A stretch of 64,000 nt of DNA from Aerococcaceae bacterium NML190073 (lineage in GTDB: Bacteria > Bacillota > Bacilli > Lactobacillales > Aerococcaceae). The notes beneath the pieces are model-generated. The model ran no database searches. It saw only the letters and a program-made list of their open reading frames with translations, and was not told the DNA's origin. Below, piece by piece: positions 18,657 to 30,745 of the stretch (its first letter is position 1; each line of letters opens with the position of its first letter). Both the position numbers and the translations under genes were made by a program. The stretch covers positions 411,463 through 475,462 of the forward strand of contig JAMXJH010000001.1 of assembly GCA_026131555.1 (NCBI GenBank), in the 5' to 3' direction.

Positions 18657-18777
18657 TGGATTTTTTCTAAATGTTTCATGTGGTTATTTGCTATGTTTTT
18701 TTGTATGAACAAATAAAATGAACCAAAGTTGCTGGCAATTTTCATTGCTTTCAATCTTTGGCTCATCTTTCATTCAA

Positions 18778-21267
18778 TTAATCGTTATCTTCTTCTATTT
18801 CAGTTGCTTCAACTACTTGAACTGAATCATCTGTTTTGAGAATTTTGGTAATGGAGCTTACTTTTGCACCTTCGTCTAGGCGAATCATTTTAACACCGAG
18901 TGTTGCTCGCGATGTGAGAGAAATGCTCGCAATATTGAAACGAATAATGACTCCTTGATCTGTCATAATCATTAAATCTTCATTACCTTCGGTTGCAACA
19001 ATTCCTGCTAATTTACCGCTTTTTTCGCTAATTTTTGCCGTTTTGATACCCATACCGCCACGATTTTTGATAGAGTAATCAGCTGCCGGTGTACGTTTAC
19101 CGTAACCACGTTCCGTCACAACCAATACTTCGCTATCCGCATTGATAACAGCGGCTCCGACAACATAATCACCTTTACGTAATTTAATACCTCGAACACC
19201 AGTTGCAGTTCGTCCCATTACGCGGACATCATTTTCATCAAATGTCATCGCATAACCATCGTGCGAACCGATGATAATATTTTGCTGTCCATTTGTGACA
19301 AGTACATTAATCAACTCATCTTCTTCACGCATATTGAGCGCGATTAAACCGTTGTTACGAATATTTCGGTATGATTGGACATCGGAACGTTTCACAACAC
19401 CTTCTTTCGTTACGAAAAATAGATATTGAGCAGCTTCTTGTTTTTTCAACGAAATGATTTCTTTGACGTGTTCCCCTTTATCAATGTTTAACAAATTGAT
19501 AACCGGGATTCCTTTAGCAGTACGTCCATATTCCGGAATATCGTACCCCTTACTTTGATAAACTTTCCCTTTATTGGTGAAGAAAAGAAGCACATCATGC
19601 GTTGAACAAGAAACGAGTGTTTGAATATCATCATCTTCACCCATTCCCATTCCTTTAACACCGCGTCCACCACGGTTTTGGACTTGGAATTCATCTTCGG
19701 TCATGCGTTTGATATAACCATTGGTTGTTAAAGCGATTAATATATCTTCTTCTTCAATTAAGTCTTCATCTTCAATGCTTGTCAATTCGCCAACTCGTAA
19801 TTCTGTTCGACGCGCGTCATTGAAACGATTTTTGATATCGAGCAATTCATCTTCAATGATTTCGTGAATGAATTGGTCGTTGCTTAATATTTCTGTTAAA
19901 CGACGAATCAATTCCATCAAATCATTGTATTCAGCATCGATTTTCTCACGTTCTAAGCCGGTTAAGCGAACTAAACGCATGTCGAGAATTGCTTGCGCTT
20001 GAACAGGTGTGAAGTCGAATTGTTCAATCAATTTATTTTTGGCTACTTCCGGCTCACGTGAACCGCGAATAATTGCGATAATTTGGTCGATAACGTCTAA
20101 AGCTTTGCGTAATCCTTCCAAAATATGCGCCCGTTCTTCTGCCTTACGTTTCTCAAATTCTGTACGACGACGGATAACTTCTACTTGGAATTCCAAATAT
20201 TTGGTCAAAATTTCTTTCAAACTCAAAACTTTCGGTACACCTTTGTCAATCGCCAACATATTGATACCATAAGAAACTTGCAAGGATGTGTATTTATACA
20301 AATTATTTAGGACTACGCTCGCACTTGTATCTCGGCGAACTTCCACCACAATGCGCATTCCTTCTCGTCCGGATTCGTCTGCGACATAGGTGATGCCTTC
20401 GATTTTTTTCTCACGTGCTAATTCAGCAATTCGTTCAACTAAACGCGCTTTGTTAACTGCGTAAGGAATTTCAGTGACAACGATTCGCTCTTTGTCATTT
20501 GCCATTGGTTCAATTTCAACACGACTGCGAACAATAATTTTTCCTTTACCCGTTTGATAGGCCTTACGAATACCTGATTTCCCCATGATAATCGCACCTG
20601 TTGGAAAATCCGGTCCCGGTAAGACGTCCATCAATTCCGCAACGGTTACTTCCGGATTTTTCATTAAAAGAATCAGTGCGTCTATTGTTTCACCCAAATT
20701 ATGTGGCGGAATATTCGTTGCCATTCCGACAGCGATCCCTGATGCACCATTCACCAAGACATTCGGAAAACGTGAAGGTAATACAACTGGTTCTTTTTCT
20801 TCTTGCGAGTAATTTTCTTTGAAATCAATTGTATTTTTATTGATGTCTTTGAGCATTTCCAACGTAATTTTGCTCATACGAGCTTCTGTATAACGCATTG
20901 CAGCTGCGCCGTCTCCATCAACAGAACCGAAGTTTCCGTGTCCATCTACTAACATTTGACGATAGCTGAATGGTTGTGCCATCCGCACCATCGCATCATA
21001 AATCGCATTATCTCCATGCGGATGGTACTTACCCATAACGTCTCCAACGATACGGGCCGATTTTTTGTAAGGTTTGTCAGGAGTAACGCCTAACTCATTC
21101 ATTCCGTACAAAATACGGCGGTGAACCGGCTTTAACCCGTCACGTACATCTGGAAGCGCACGTGACACAATGACACTCATCGCATAATCTAAGAAAGACG
21201 TTCGCATTTCGGTAGAAAGGTTGATACTTTCATAATTATGTGGTGTATGGTCGAAATTTTCACTCAT
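18778..21267 (-). CDS. gyrA: DNA gyrase subunit A
   Basis: The 829-residue cleavage-and-rejoining subunit of gyrase, which introduces negative supercoils with GyrB. The catalytic Tyr is in [10 protein letters not shown]. The C-terminal beta-pinwheel includes the GyrA-box ([10 protein letters not shown]), which distinguishes it from ParC. In the quinolone-resistance region the motif reads [15 protein letters not shown]. Asn87 therefore occupies the position of E. coli Ser83, and Asp91 that of Asp87. Ser is usual there in susceptible Firmicutes. It is 24 bp downstream of gyrB. Confidence 0.98.
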   Translation of the reverse strand: MSENFDHTPHNYESINLSTEMRTSFLDYAMSVIVSRALPDVRDGLKPVHRRILYGMNELGVTPDKPYKKSARIVGDVMGKYHPHGDNAIYDAMVRMAQPFSYRQMLVDGHGNFGSVDGDGAAAMRYTEARMSKITLEMLKDINKNTIDFKENYSQEEKEPVVLPSRFPNVLVNGASGIAVGMATNIPPHNLGETIDALILLMKNPEVTVAELMDVLPGPDFPTGAIIMGKSGIRKAYQTGKGKIIVRSRVEIEPMANDKERIVVTEIPYAVNKARLVERIAELAREKKIEGITYVADESGREGMRIVVEVRRDTSASVVLNNLYKYTSLQVSYGINMLAIDKGVPKVLSLKEILTKYLEFQVEVIRRRTEFEKRKAEERAHILEGLRKALDVIDQIIAIIRGSREPEVAKNKLIEQFDFTPVQAQAILDMRLVRLTGLEREKIDAEYNDLMELIRRLTEILSNDQFIHEIIEDELLDIKNRFNDARRTELRVGELTSIEDEDLIEEEDILIALTTNGYIKRMTEDEFQVQNRGGRGVKGMGMGEDDDIQTLVSCSTHDVLLFFTNKGKVYQSKGYDIPEYGRTAKGIPVINLLNIDKGEHVKEIISLKKQEAAQYLFFVTKEGVVKRSDVQSYRNIRNNGLIALNMREEDELINVLVTNGQQNIIIGSHDGYAMTFDENDVRVMGRTATGVRGIKLRKGDYVVGAAVINADSEVLVVTERGYGKRTPAADYSIKNRGGMGIKTAKISEKSGKLAGIVATEGNEDLMIMTDQGVIIRFNIASISLTSRATLGVKMIRLDEGAKVSSITKILKTDDSVQVVEATEIEEDND

Positions 21268-21291
21268 TGTTTTTGTTCCTTTCTTCCATCA

Positions 21292-24322
<3,031 letters not shown>

Positions 24323-24326
<4 letters not shown>

Positions 24327-24553
24327 GATGCTGACGCTTCAATCACTAAAGTTAATGATTCATTCGGCAAAAAAATTTCAGCGCCATCATAAAGTTTCTT
24401 GCCACGACGCTGTTCTAATTCGCCGTCAACATACACTTCATGCTCGCTCAAATACCACTTCGCCATCCCACCGCTACCGATAATGGAAGCAACTTTCAGC
24501 AGTTGACCAAGTGTAATGAATTCATCACTAATTCGAATAATTTCTTGTGCCAT
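24323..24553 (-). CDS. yaaA: S4-domain RNA-binding protein YaaA
   Basis: A 76-residue S4-like protein (EFITLGQLLKVASIIGSGGMAK; VYVDGELEQRRGKKLYDG) always found between dnaN and recF in Firmicutes. It is thought to act in ribosome or RNA biology. It ends inside the recF start (4-bp overlap). AGGTGGTTCG lies upstream of the ATG. Confidence 0.95.
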
Positions 24554-24683
24554 TTCGAACCACCTAACAAGTTTATATTTCTCTCTTGATTATACGCTAT
24601 TTTTAAGGAAACTGCAATTATTCGCCAAAAAAAAGGCGATTTTTTCGCTTTATTTCGTTTGATAACAAAACTATCTAAAAAGA

Positions 24684-24710
24684 AAAAACAGCCTGTAACG
24701 ACTGTTTTTT
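24684..24710 (-). terminator. Hairpin terminator after dnaN
   Basis: AAAAAACAG and CTGTTTTTT form a stem with a 10-base loop and a T-rich end on the minus strand, directly after the dnaN stop. It may separate dnaN from yaaA-recF transcription. Confidence 0.6.
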
Positions 24711-24725
24711 CTTTTATATTCATTT

Positions 24726-25874
24726 TTAGCCATAATGTGAGCGAATCGGTGTCAATAATTGAACCAAACTATTATGTGGTAACTCGCTTTCAATTTCTGC
24801 GCTTAATAATAATGGACGTACAGCTGACTGGAAGTGAATTTTAACTTGCGTGTCACCGAAAGAACGCAAGGCTTCGCGCATGTAATCCGGATTAAAGGAA
24901 ATAAGAATGTTCTCACCACTCAAAGCTTCGTAATTGATTTCTTCAGCAAGATGACCGATTTCGATACCACGCACAGATAACTCCACTCGATTATCAGCAA
25001 TATCCAATTGTACGACATTATTTTTGCCCTCGTGAGCCATTAAGGAAGCCCGCTCAATCGCTTGGATAAAACTATTTGTCTTGACAACTAATTCCGTATT
25101 GTGAGTAGTTGGAATTAAACGTGAAGTATCTGGATAAGTACCTTCCAATAAACGTGAATAAATCGTCAAATTTTTCGTCATAAAGATAACTTGTTGAGGT
25201 GTAACAGCCATTGATAAATCAGCCTCATCTTCGACGATCCGCGCTAATTCGCTTACGGTTTTCTTAGGAATCGTAATTGATTCTGCCAAAGAAAAATCGG
25301 CTTCTACCGGAATCTCACGTTTACTCAAACGATGACTGTCGGTAGCAATGGCACTTAAATAATCCGATTTAATCGTTAAATTAAGTCCAGTTAAAATCGG
25401 ACGCGTTTCCTGATTCGATGAAGAAAAGATTGTTTGATGAATCAATTGTTTGAACAGCAAAGTAGGTAATTTCAAAGTTTGTGAGGTATCTACTTCCGGT
25501 AATTTAGGATATTGGTCTCCAGATACACCATTTAATTGAAAAACAGCTTTTCCGGAAGTAATTGTCGCTAAGTGTTGATTATCTACTTCAATCGTTACTT
25601 GATCGGTTGGTAATTTTTTAATCACTTCATTGAACAAACGTGAAGGTAAGACAATACTTCCTTGTGCTTCAATATTCAGTTGCAAAGCATCATCCGAAAT
25701 AGGTAAGAAACTTTCAATAGAGATATTGGCATCACTTCCGATTAAAGTTAACCCTTCAGCTGATGTTTGTAATTTCAAGCCGGTCAATACTGGAATTGTT
25801 GCTTTCGAACTAATTGCTCGCGAAACATTCCCTAATTGATTGATAAAGGCTTGACGTTGAATCGTAAATTTCAT
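24726..25874 (-). CDS. dnaN: DNA polymerase III beta clamp
   Basis: The 382-residue sliding clamp that encircles DNA as a dimer and tethers polymerases. Three repeated clamp domains are recognisable (start MKFTIQRQAFINQLGNVSRA; middle LNLTIKSDYLSAIATDSHRL; end ending HNSLVQLLTPIRSH). The length is normal. It is separated from dnaA by the 166-bp DnaA-box region, from which its promoter probably fires. Confidence 0.98.
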   Translation of the reverse strand: MKFTIQRQAFINQLGNVSRAISSKATIPVLTGLKLQTSAEGLTLIGSDANISIESFLPISDDALQLNIEAQGSIVLPSRLFNEVIKKLPTDQVTIEVDNQHLATITSGKAVFQLNGVSGDQYPKLPEVDTSQTLKLPTLLFKQLIHQTIFSSSNQETRPILTGLNLTIKSDYLSAIATDSHRLSKREIPVEADFSLAESITIPKKTVSELARIVEDEADLSMAVTPQQVIFMTKNLTIYSRLLEGTYPDTSRLIPTTHNTELVVKTNSFIQAIERASLMAHEGKNNVVQLDIADNRVELSVRGIEIGHLAEEINYEALSGENILISFNPDYMREALRSFGDTQVKIHFQSAVRPLLLSAEIESELPHNSLVQLLTPIRSHYG

Positions 25875-26040
25875 AAGCGTACTCCTTTTTAATAATAAAT
25901 AATAGTTTATAAGTAAATAGTAGTAGTAATAGGGGCTGTGGATATAGTGGAAAAGTTGATTGAAACTTTAATATTACTGATTTTTTGTAGTGGATAATGA
26001 CGTGAATAAATCGATCAGTTATCCATATATTATCCACAGT
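25875..26040. other. oriC unwinding region between dnaA and dnaN
   Basis: Contains DnaA boxes TGTGGATAT (25937-25945), AGTGGAAAA (25946-25954), AGTGGATAA (25989-25997) and an exact TTATCCACA (26030-26038). Adjacent to the first tandem pair is GGGGC (25932-25936) and then repeated TAG/TAA triplets (about 25917-25931). This reproduces the DnaA-box, GC-rich, DnaA-trio order of the B. subtilis basal unwinding system. AT-rich DNA continues towards dnaN. Confidence 0.85.
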
Positions 26041-27396
26041 TTAGCGAATGAAGCTTTGTTTCAGTTGTAGAACGTCTTGTTTAGTTTTGGCATCCTCATT
26101 TAATAATGCTGCTACTTTCTCGTAAGCATGCATGACAGTTGTGTGATTGCGATTTCCGAAATGCTCAGCAATTTTTGCAAAGGAAATTTCCAATAACTCA
26201 CGTGTTAAATACATCGCAATTTGCCGTGGTGTGACGAATTCCTTATTGCGTTTCGGTCCTTTCAATGCTTCTTGTGATACTTGGTAAAATTTAGCGACTT
26301 CATGGATGATTTCATCGATGGACAACGTTTTTTTGCCTTGCGGGTCGACGAGTGAATGGAGTGCTTCTGCTGCAAGATTCACTGTAATGTCCCGGTTGTA
26401 AGTGACAGAGTAAGCGAGTACCTTCGTTAGAGCACCTTCCAGTTCTCTGACATTCGTGTCAATATTATTGGCAATATAAGTCAAAGTTGCTAAATCAATA
26501 TCCAAGTGGTCGCTGTTAACTTTCTTACGTAGGATGGCGATCCGTGTTTCTAAATCAGGAGGCCAAATTTCTGTTGTTAAACCGAAGTTAAAGCGACTGA
26601 CCAAACGTTCTTCTAAATTGGCAATTTGTCGTGGCGGTCGGTCGCAAGTTAATACAATTTGTTTACCGCTTTGATGAAGTTCATTGAATGTATGGAAGAA
26701 TTCCTCTTGTGTTTTACCTTTATTGGCAAAAAATTGAATATCATCAATCAGTAAGACATCCGTATTGCGGTATATATTACGAAATTGTTTCTCAAGTTTT
26801 TCTTGGAAACTGGCAAGGAAATCATTCATAAAAGATTCACTTGTTGCGTATTTGACTTTAGCGTGAGGATTCTTACGTTTGATTTCATTACCAATCGCAT
26901 GCATTAAGTGTGTTTTTCCTAAACCGGTTCCGCCATAAATTAACAAAGGATTGTAGACAGTTCCTGGTCGATCGCAAACAGCAAGTGCAGCAACGTTTGC
27001 TAATTTATTTCCTTCTCCGACAACCAATGTGTCAAATGTATAAGAAGGATTTAATTGATTATCACTCAACTCATCTGAATGCGTTGCGTAGTCAGCAGAT
27101 GAATCATCGACTAATATCGGCGGAATTGACGATTTGATTTCCAGTTCTTCCGCCGGCGGAACGATGACAAAAGTAGGCGTATACTCTTCACCGTAAGTTT
27201 GTAAACTATATTTCAAAATATAATCTGCTAGAATATTTTGGCAGTACATCTTTGTTAAATGGTTCGGAACGGATAATGAGATAGCACGTTCATCCAGACG
27301 AATCGGTTTGATGAGCGGTATCCAACGGTCGAAAGTTTGAGGCAAAACTTTCTTCAAATAGCTAGTAAAGTCATCCCAAAATAAATCTTTCTCCAT
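26041..27396 (-). CDS. dnaA: Chromosomal replication initiator DnaA
   Basis: A 451-residue AAA+ initiator. Domain I (about 1-85) is at the N-terminus. The ATPase has LLIYGGTGLGKTHLMHAIG and DVLLIDDIQF. The C-terminal domain IV carries the DnaA signature (FGNRNHTTVMHAYEKV) that reads DnaA boxes. It is flanked on both sides by DnaA boxes. Its promoter (below) overlaps boxes, consistent with autoregulation. Confidence 0.98.
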   Translation of the reverse strand: MEKDLFWDDFTSYLKKVLPQTFDRWIPLIKPIRLDERAISLSVPNHLTKMYCQNILADYILKYSLQTYGEEYTPTFVIVPPAEELEIKSSIPPILVDDSSADYATHSDELSDNQLNPSYTFDTLVVGEGNKLANVAALAVCDRPGTVYNPLLIYGGTGLGKTHLMHAIGNEIKRKNPHAKVKYATSESFMNDFLASFQEKLEKQFRNIYRNTDVLLIDDIQFFANKGKTQEEFFHTFNELHQSGKQIVLTCDRPPRQIANLEERLVSRFNFGLTTEIWPPDLETRIAILRKKVNSDHLDIDLATLTYIANNIDTNVRELEGALTKVLAYSVTYNRDITVNLAAEALHSLVDPQGKKTLSIDEIIHEVAKFYQVSQEALKGPKRNKEFVTPRQIAMYLTRELLEISFAKIAEHFGNRNHTTVMHAYEKVAALLNEDAKTKQDVLQLKQSFIR

Positions 27397-27809
27397 CTAA
27401 TCACCTCGTCTCTTTTTTTAGTGCGTATAAGTATTTTACCACAGTAAAAGTTTTCCACAAGTGAGAAACTGCAAAAAAGTTATCCAATTATCCACTGAAA
27501 TTAGTATCCACTTGTAAATAAAAACGGTGGATAAGTGCACCGTTAATTAAGTTATGCACCGACATAATGAAAGTCGCGTTATCTATACGAGTAAGTTTCA
27601 CGCTATTTTAATGAGTTTTACACATTGTTGATGTGGATAATTGATAGTTTATCCACCTCTTTTATTCTTGTGGATAACTCTCTATATAGCCAGTGCAAAA
27701 AAATTTTAAAAATTTACTTTATACACATTATTTTTGGATTTGTGTATAACTCTGTGGAAAAGTGTTTCACTTTTTTTGAAAGATTTATGATGAAATTTTC
27801 GTTTAAACC
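27397..27809. other. oriC DnaA-box cluster upstream of dnaA
   Basis: Exact or near-exact boxes: TTTTCCACA 27451-27459, TTATCCACT 27488-27496, GTATCCACT 27504-27512, GGTGGATAA 27526-27534, TGTGGATAA 27632-27640, TTATCCACC 27649-27657, TGTGGATAA 27669-27677, TTATACACA 27719-27727, TGTGTATAA 27741-27749 and TGTGGAAAA 27753-27761. Both orientations occur. This is the second half of a bipartite origin around dnaA. Minus-strand TTGTGG (27455-27460) and TAAAAT (27433-27438), 16 bp apart, are a plausible dnaA promoter lying across the first box. Confidence 0.92.
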
Positions 27810-27838
27810 TTGACTTTCTTGTAAGTCTTCATTAAACT
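27810..27838 (+). promoter_or_regulatory. Probable rpmH promoter
   Basis: TTGACT (27810-27815), a 17-bp spacer and TAAACT (27833-27838), about 45 bp before the rpmH start. Confidence 0.6.
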
Positions 27839-27882
27839 AATCTAGTATTGTTTACATTAGATTTAAGTAGGAGGTGTGTATT

Positions 27883-28017
27883 ATGAAAAGAACTTACCAA
27901 CCAAAGAAACGTACACGCAAAAAAGTTCACGGATTCCGTAAACGTATGAGCACTAAAAATGGACGTCGTGTGTTAAGAAAACGTCGTCAAAAAGGACGTA
28001 AAAGATTAGCAGCTTAA
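27883..28017 (+). CDS. rpmH: Ribosomal protein bL34
   Basis: A 44-residue, very basic protein ([20 protein letters not shown], then [19 protein letters not shown]) with AGGAGG upstream. It is the first gene to the right of the origin. It is followed by its own strong terminator and a foreign block, and not by rnpA, which is 8.1 kb away. Confidence 0.97.
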   Translation: MKRTYQPKKRTRKKVHGFRKRMSTKNGRRVLRKRRQKGRKRLAA

Positions 28018-28049
28018 TGCTAGGTTAATTATATTGACCATTAACAGAG

Positions 28050-28088
28050 CGAGCAATTGCGATAGAATCGTGGTTGCTCGTTTTTTTT
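28050..28088 (+). terminator. Terminator after rpmH
   Basis: CGAGCAA (28050-28056) pairs with TTGCTCG (28074-28080), with an inner CGAT/ATCG stem, followed by T8. Confidence 0.92.
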
Positions 28089-28116
28089 GCGGACAAAATT
28101 ATTAATTGAGCGTACA

Positions 28117-28140
28117 AAAAAACGGCAATCTTGCCGTTTT
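28117..28140 (-). terminator. Terminator of the pheromone-kinase-regulator transcript
   Basis: AAAACGGCAA (28119-28128) and TTGCCGTTTT (28131-28140) form a 10-bp stem. The poly-A on its left gives a T run on the minus strand after the response-regulator stop. Confidence 0.85.
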
Positions 28141-28162
28141 TAATGTATATATTCTTAATTTT

Positions 28163-28906
28163 TTAGTTATTTGAAAATCTTTCCTTTACTTTTTTCGTCA
28201 TTCTAATAGAAAAAGGCACAGATGATTTATTCTTCATAATAATCATCTTGGTGCGATAATCAATGGTAAATACATTATCAGGATTGATTAAACTAGATTT
28301 AGAGATTCGGAATAATTGGGGATATTTTTGTTCGTAATCACTTAAATTTCCTGGAAAGTTATATTCACCATTGATAGTTTTGAGAACCAATTTATGAGAG
28401 AGCCCTGCTGTTTCTAAAATCATGATGTCTTCTAAATTGATGTGATACGTTTGCGAAGCAAAGTTAAAGACAAACATCTGTTTACGCTCAGTTAATGAAT
28501 GCGTTAGTCGTTCATAAGCAATTTCGAGTGCTTGGTAGAGCGCATCTCTTAGTTTAGAAATGGAATACCCTTTTTCAATAAAGTCAGTGGCTTCTAGATT
28601 ACGCTTAATAGTTAATGGAGCGACTTCTTCGTGAGTGGTAATAAAAATAATTTTAGCATCCACATCATTTTTACGGATTCGTTCCGCTAAATCGATCCCA
28701 TTCATAGAATGATTTAGGTCAACATCTAACAAGTAAACAGCTTTTTTGGGTTGAAATTTATGAAGATAGGTCAGAACGTCGTCTGGCGAATTTGCCGCCA
28801 AAACTAATTTAAAACGATCGTCATGAAATAAAATATAATTGTTCACTAAGGTTGTGATGTGTGCTAATTGTTCGTGGGAATCCTCGCAAATGATAATAGG
28901 ATACAT
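28163..28906 (-). CDS. LytTR-family response regulator (AgrA/ComE/EntR type)
   Basis: A 247-residue regulator. The receiver domain (about 1-120) has acidic residues in CEDS, phosphoacceptor Asp61 in LLDVDL and FITTH. The C-terminal LytTR DNA-binding domain (about 140-245) includes IMILETAGLSHKLVL, FRISKSSLINPDNV and a basic tail. The ATG at 28906 is chosen because AGGGGAGA precedes it; the upstream ATG at 28924 lies before that site. It is 4 bp from the kinase stop. LytTR regulators bind pairs of 9-bp direct repeats about two helical turns apart, and such repeats occur at 30470-30522. It is expected to activate the peptide operon and unlinked targets. Confidence 0.93.
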   Translation of the reverse strand: MYPIIICEDSHEQLAHITTLVNNYILFHDDRFKLVLAANSPDDVLTYLHKFQPKKAVYLLDVDLNHSMNGIDLAERIRKNDVDAKIIFITTHEEVAPLTIKRNLEATDFIEKGYSISKLRDALYQALEIAYERLTHSLTERKQMFVFNFASQTYHINLEDIMILETAGLSHKLVLKTINGEYNFPGNLSDYEQKYPQLFRISKSSLINPDNVFTIDYRTKMIIMKNKSSVPFSIRMTKKVKERFSNN

Positions 28907-28910
28907 AAAT

Positions 28911-30227
28911 TTATCTCCCCTCATGATTTAGTAGAATAATTTTAACGGTAAAAGTATCATTTTTTTCGTACTGAATAAAGATATTATCGTATTTCTGTTT
29001 GATTTCCTCTATGTTGGATAACCCTAGTCCATCATGTCCACTCTTAGAAGAGTAATGCATTTCTTTGAAATGCTCAATACTTTTGTCGTCGCTTAAATAG
29101 GTGTTGGCAATTGAAATTTCAATGAGTTCATCTGTTTTAATAATTAAAAAATTGACGTGTCCTGTTCCAATTTCTTGTAGATATTCTTTTGCATTGTCTA
29201 GTAGAATCCCGACCATTCGAACTAAATCAAAATCATCAATAGCGAGCTGTTCGATAGGTTCTAAACATTCAAAAGTAAATGAAATATTCAAACTATCAAG
29301 TTCCATCAATTTCATCGTAATCATACTTTTTAATAATTGATGACGAATATTATGTAAATCACGGTACTGTTCAATTGATTGAGTTAGATGATGTTGAGAA
29401 TACTCTGTCAATGAAGCCATATATTGTTTCAATTCATCTATTTTGTTTTCTTCCACCATCGTAATCATTGCTAGCAAAATATTTTTGTAATCATGCTTGA
29501 ATCGACGTAATTGTAGCTGATTACGTTCGATGACTTCTGTATACTGCACCATACTGTTGAGTTGTTGTTGGCTAAGTTGTTCTTTGTAACGAGCATCAAA
29601 ATATTTTTTTAAGATTACAAAGACAACTCCTAGTATGACAGTAGATAGCGTAATAATCAAAAAAGTAATCAACAAAAAATGATTATATTTGCCAGTGTGA
29701 TGCATATAGATATAATACAAAGCTATCGTTGTCTTATAAGACAATAAAGTGATGAAAATCTCTTTATTAGCTTTTTCAAACAATAAATTATTAAGTATGA
29801 TGGGGTATATTTTGTTAAAAAATAATATAGACAATAACATTTCAAATATCTCAGAAAATAATATCCAAAAAATATGTTGGTGAAATTCGTATAGTCCCGC
29901 AATATTAACTGGAAAATTCGTAAAGAAGGCAATAATTTTTTCTATTACCACAAACAAAAGGATTTTATTGATACAACGTATTGATGGAAAGGTCTTGAAA
30001 AACAACACATACAATAACAACATGTAAACCAATCCTGTGATTACCATAGCACCGAAAAAATCGTTTAATATAGCTCCTATCACCCAACCAATTATTATCG
30101 TTGGACAGTAAATAAGGATTTTTTTCTTTTTTTCCTCTTGACAAAAAAGGTAGATAAAAATGCTGTACCACAAAACAACTTCTATGAACAAATCAATTAT
30201 TGTTGCAATAGTAGAACTCGGTATCAT
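28911..30227 (-). CDS. AgrC/ComD-type peptide-sensing histidine kinase
   Basis: A 438-residue polytopic kinase (HPK10-like). Six to seven N-terminal hydrophobic segments (about 1-210) form the peptide receptor. The dimerisation box RRFKHDYKNIL carries His245. A GHKL ATPase follows with N-box ILLDNAKEYL and G-box HDGLGLSNI. GGGGGTG is about 8 bases before the ATG at 30227, which is preferred to the upstream frame start. It lies 55 bp after the peptide gene and 4 bp before the response regulator. It resembles EntK/CbnK/ComD receptors for linear or disulfide-looped pheromones. The partner assignment is by context. Confidence 0.92.
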   Translation of the reverse strand: MIPSSTIATIIDLFIEVVLWYSIFIYLFCQEEKKKKILIYCPTIIIGWVIGAILNDFFGAMVITGLVYMLLLYVLFFKTFPSIRCINKILLFVVIEKIIAFFTNFPVNIAGLYEFHQHIFWILFSEIFEMLLSILFFNKIYPIILNNLLFEKANKEIFITLLSYKTTIALYYIYMHHTGKYNHFLLITFLIITLSTVILGVVFVILKKYFDARYKEQLSQQQLNSMVQYTEVIERNQLQLRRFKHDYKNILLAMITMVEENKIDELKQYMASLTEYSQHHLTQSIEQYRDLHNIRHQLLKSMITMKLMELDSLNISFTFECLEPIEQLAIDDFDLVRMVGILLDNAKEYLQEIGTGHVNFLIIKTDELIEISIANTYLSDDKSIEHFKEMHYSSKSGHDGLGLSNIEEIKQKYDNIFIQYEKNDTFTVKIILLNHEGR

Positions 30228-30282
30228 AATAAAACACCCCCATTTTAATTTATGAGAGTATTTTATCACATTTTAAACGAAT

Positions 30283-30396
30283 TTAGGGACATTGTTTAAA
30301 CCAAGAGAATATACAAGTGAAAACATTACCATCCGGCTTTTTCTCATTATTTCCTCCTATGATAATTAGCAAGTCTTTTTTTGATAGCAAACTCAT
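30283..30396 (-). CDS. Double-glycine pheromone precursor, EntF/CbnS-like
   Basis: A 37-residue peptide gene. TAGGAGG precedes the ATG at 30396. The leader MSLLSKKDLLIIIGG fits the double-glycine consensus at every anchor: Leu -12, Ser -11, Asp -8, Leu -7, Ile -4, Gly -2, Gly -1. Cleavage would release a 22-residue peptide starting NNEKKPDG and ending CIFSWFKQCP, with Cys28 and Cys36 eight residues apart. As I recall them, the bacteriocin-inducing peptides EntF (ending CVFSLFKKCN) and CbnS (CVFSFFKKC) have the same tail. It is the first gene of a peptide-kinase-regulator transcript, as expected of a three-component quorum-sensing module. No bacteriocin or C39-ABC exporter gene is in the window. 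Confidence 0.88.
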   Translation of the reverse strand: MSLLSKKDLLIIIGGNNEKKPDGNVFTCIFSWFKQCP

Positions 30397-30429
30397 AAAT
30401 ATTCCTCCTATAAAATTTTTTCTACGAGC

Positions 30430-30435
30430 ATTATC
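30430..30435 (-). promoter_or_regulatory. -10 box of the pheromone operon
   Basis: On the minus strand GATAAT, about 34 bp upstream of the ATG. No good -35 box lies 17 bp upstream (T-rich only), as expected for an activator-dependent promoter with the repeats at 30470 onward just behind it. Confidence 0.5.
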
Positions 30436-30469
30436 TTATAAATTTTTAGAATAAAAAAAAACATGCCTA

Positions 30470-30522
30470 AACGTTTAGATTCTATTCTCAAACGTTGTTT
30501 TTTTGTTTTTAGTAACGTTTAG
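30470..30522. promoter_or_regulatory. Three spaced LytTR-type direct repeats
   Basis: AACGTTTAG at 30470-30478, AACGTTGTT at 30491-30499 and AACGTTTAG at 30514-30522. Start-to-start distances of 21 and 23 bp are about two helical turns. AACGTTTAG fits the LytTR consensus [AT][AC][AC]GTTN[AG][GT]. ATGCCTAAA (30463-30471) and TTTAGGCAT (30539-30547) form an inverted repeat around them. They lie upstream of the pheromone gene and far upstream of the LPXTG gene. Confidence 0.7.
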
Positions 30523-30668
30523 GAATATATTGTCTGCTTTTAGGCATCTTTGGACAAGAGTGAGTCTTCGCGTGTTAAGATTTTATAGAAAAATGAATGC
30601 GAGGGAGTTGAATGATATGAAATGATTTCACTTTAGATAAAAAATAGAATATATTACCAGTTTATTTT

Positions 30669-30697
30669 TTTACAAAAGTATTACAATATGATACGAT
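30669..30697 (+). promoter_or_regulatory. Probable promoter of the LPXTG gene
   Basis: TTTACA (30669-30674), a 17-bp spacer and TACGAT (30692-30697). The 349-bp interval 30397-30745 otherwise holds only the LytTR repeats and AT-rich sequence. Confidence 0.55.
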
Positions 30698-30745
30698 AAG
30701 ATTACAAATAAGTATCAAATTTATAAAGAAAGAAGGAATTTTCCT

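Noticed and set aside
18672..18687. Third parS site
   Set aside because: TGTTTCATGTGGTTAT keeps only the left half; the right half does not match.
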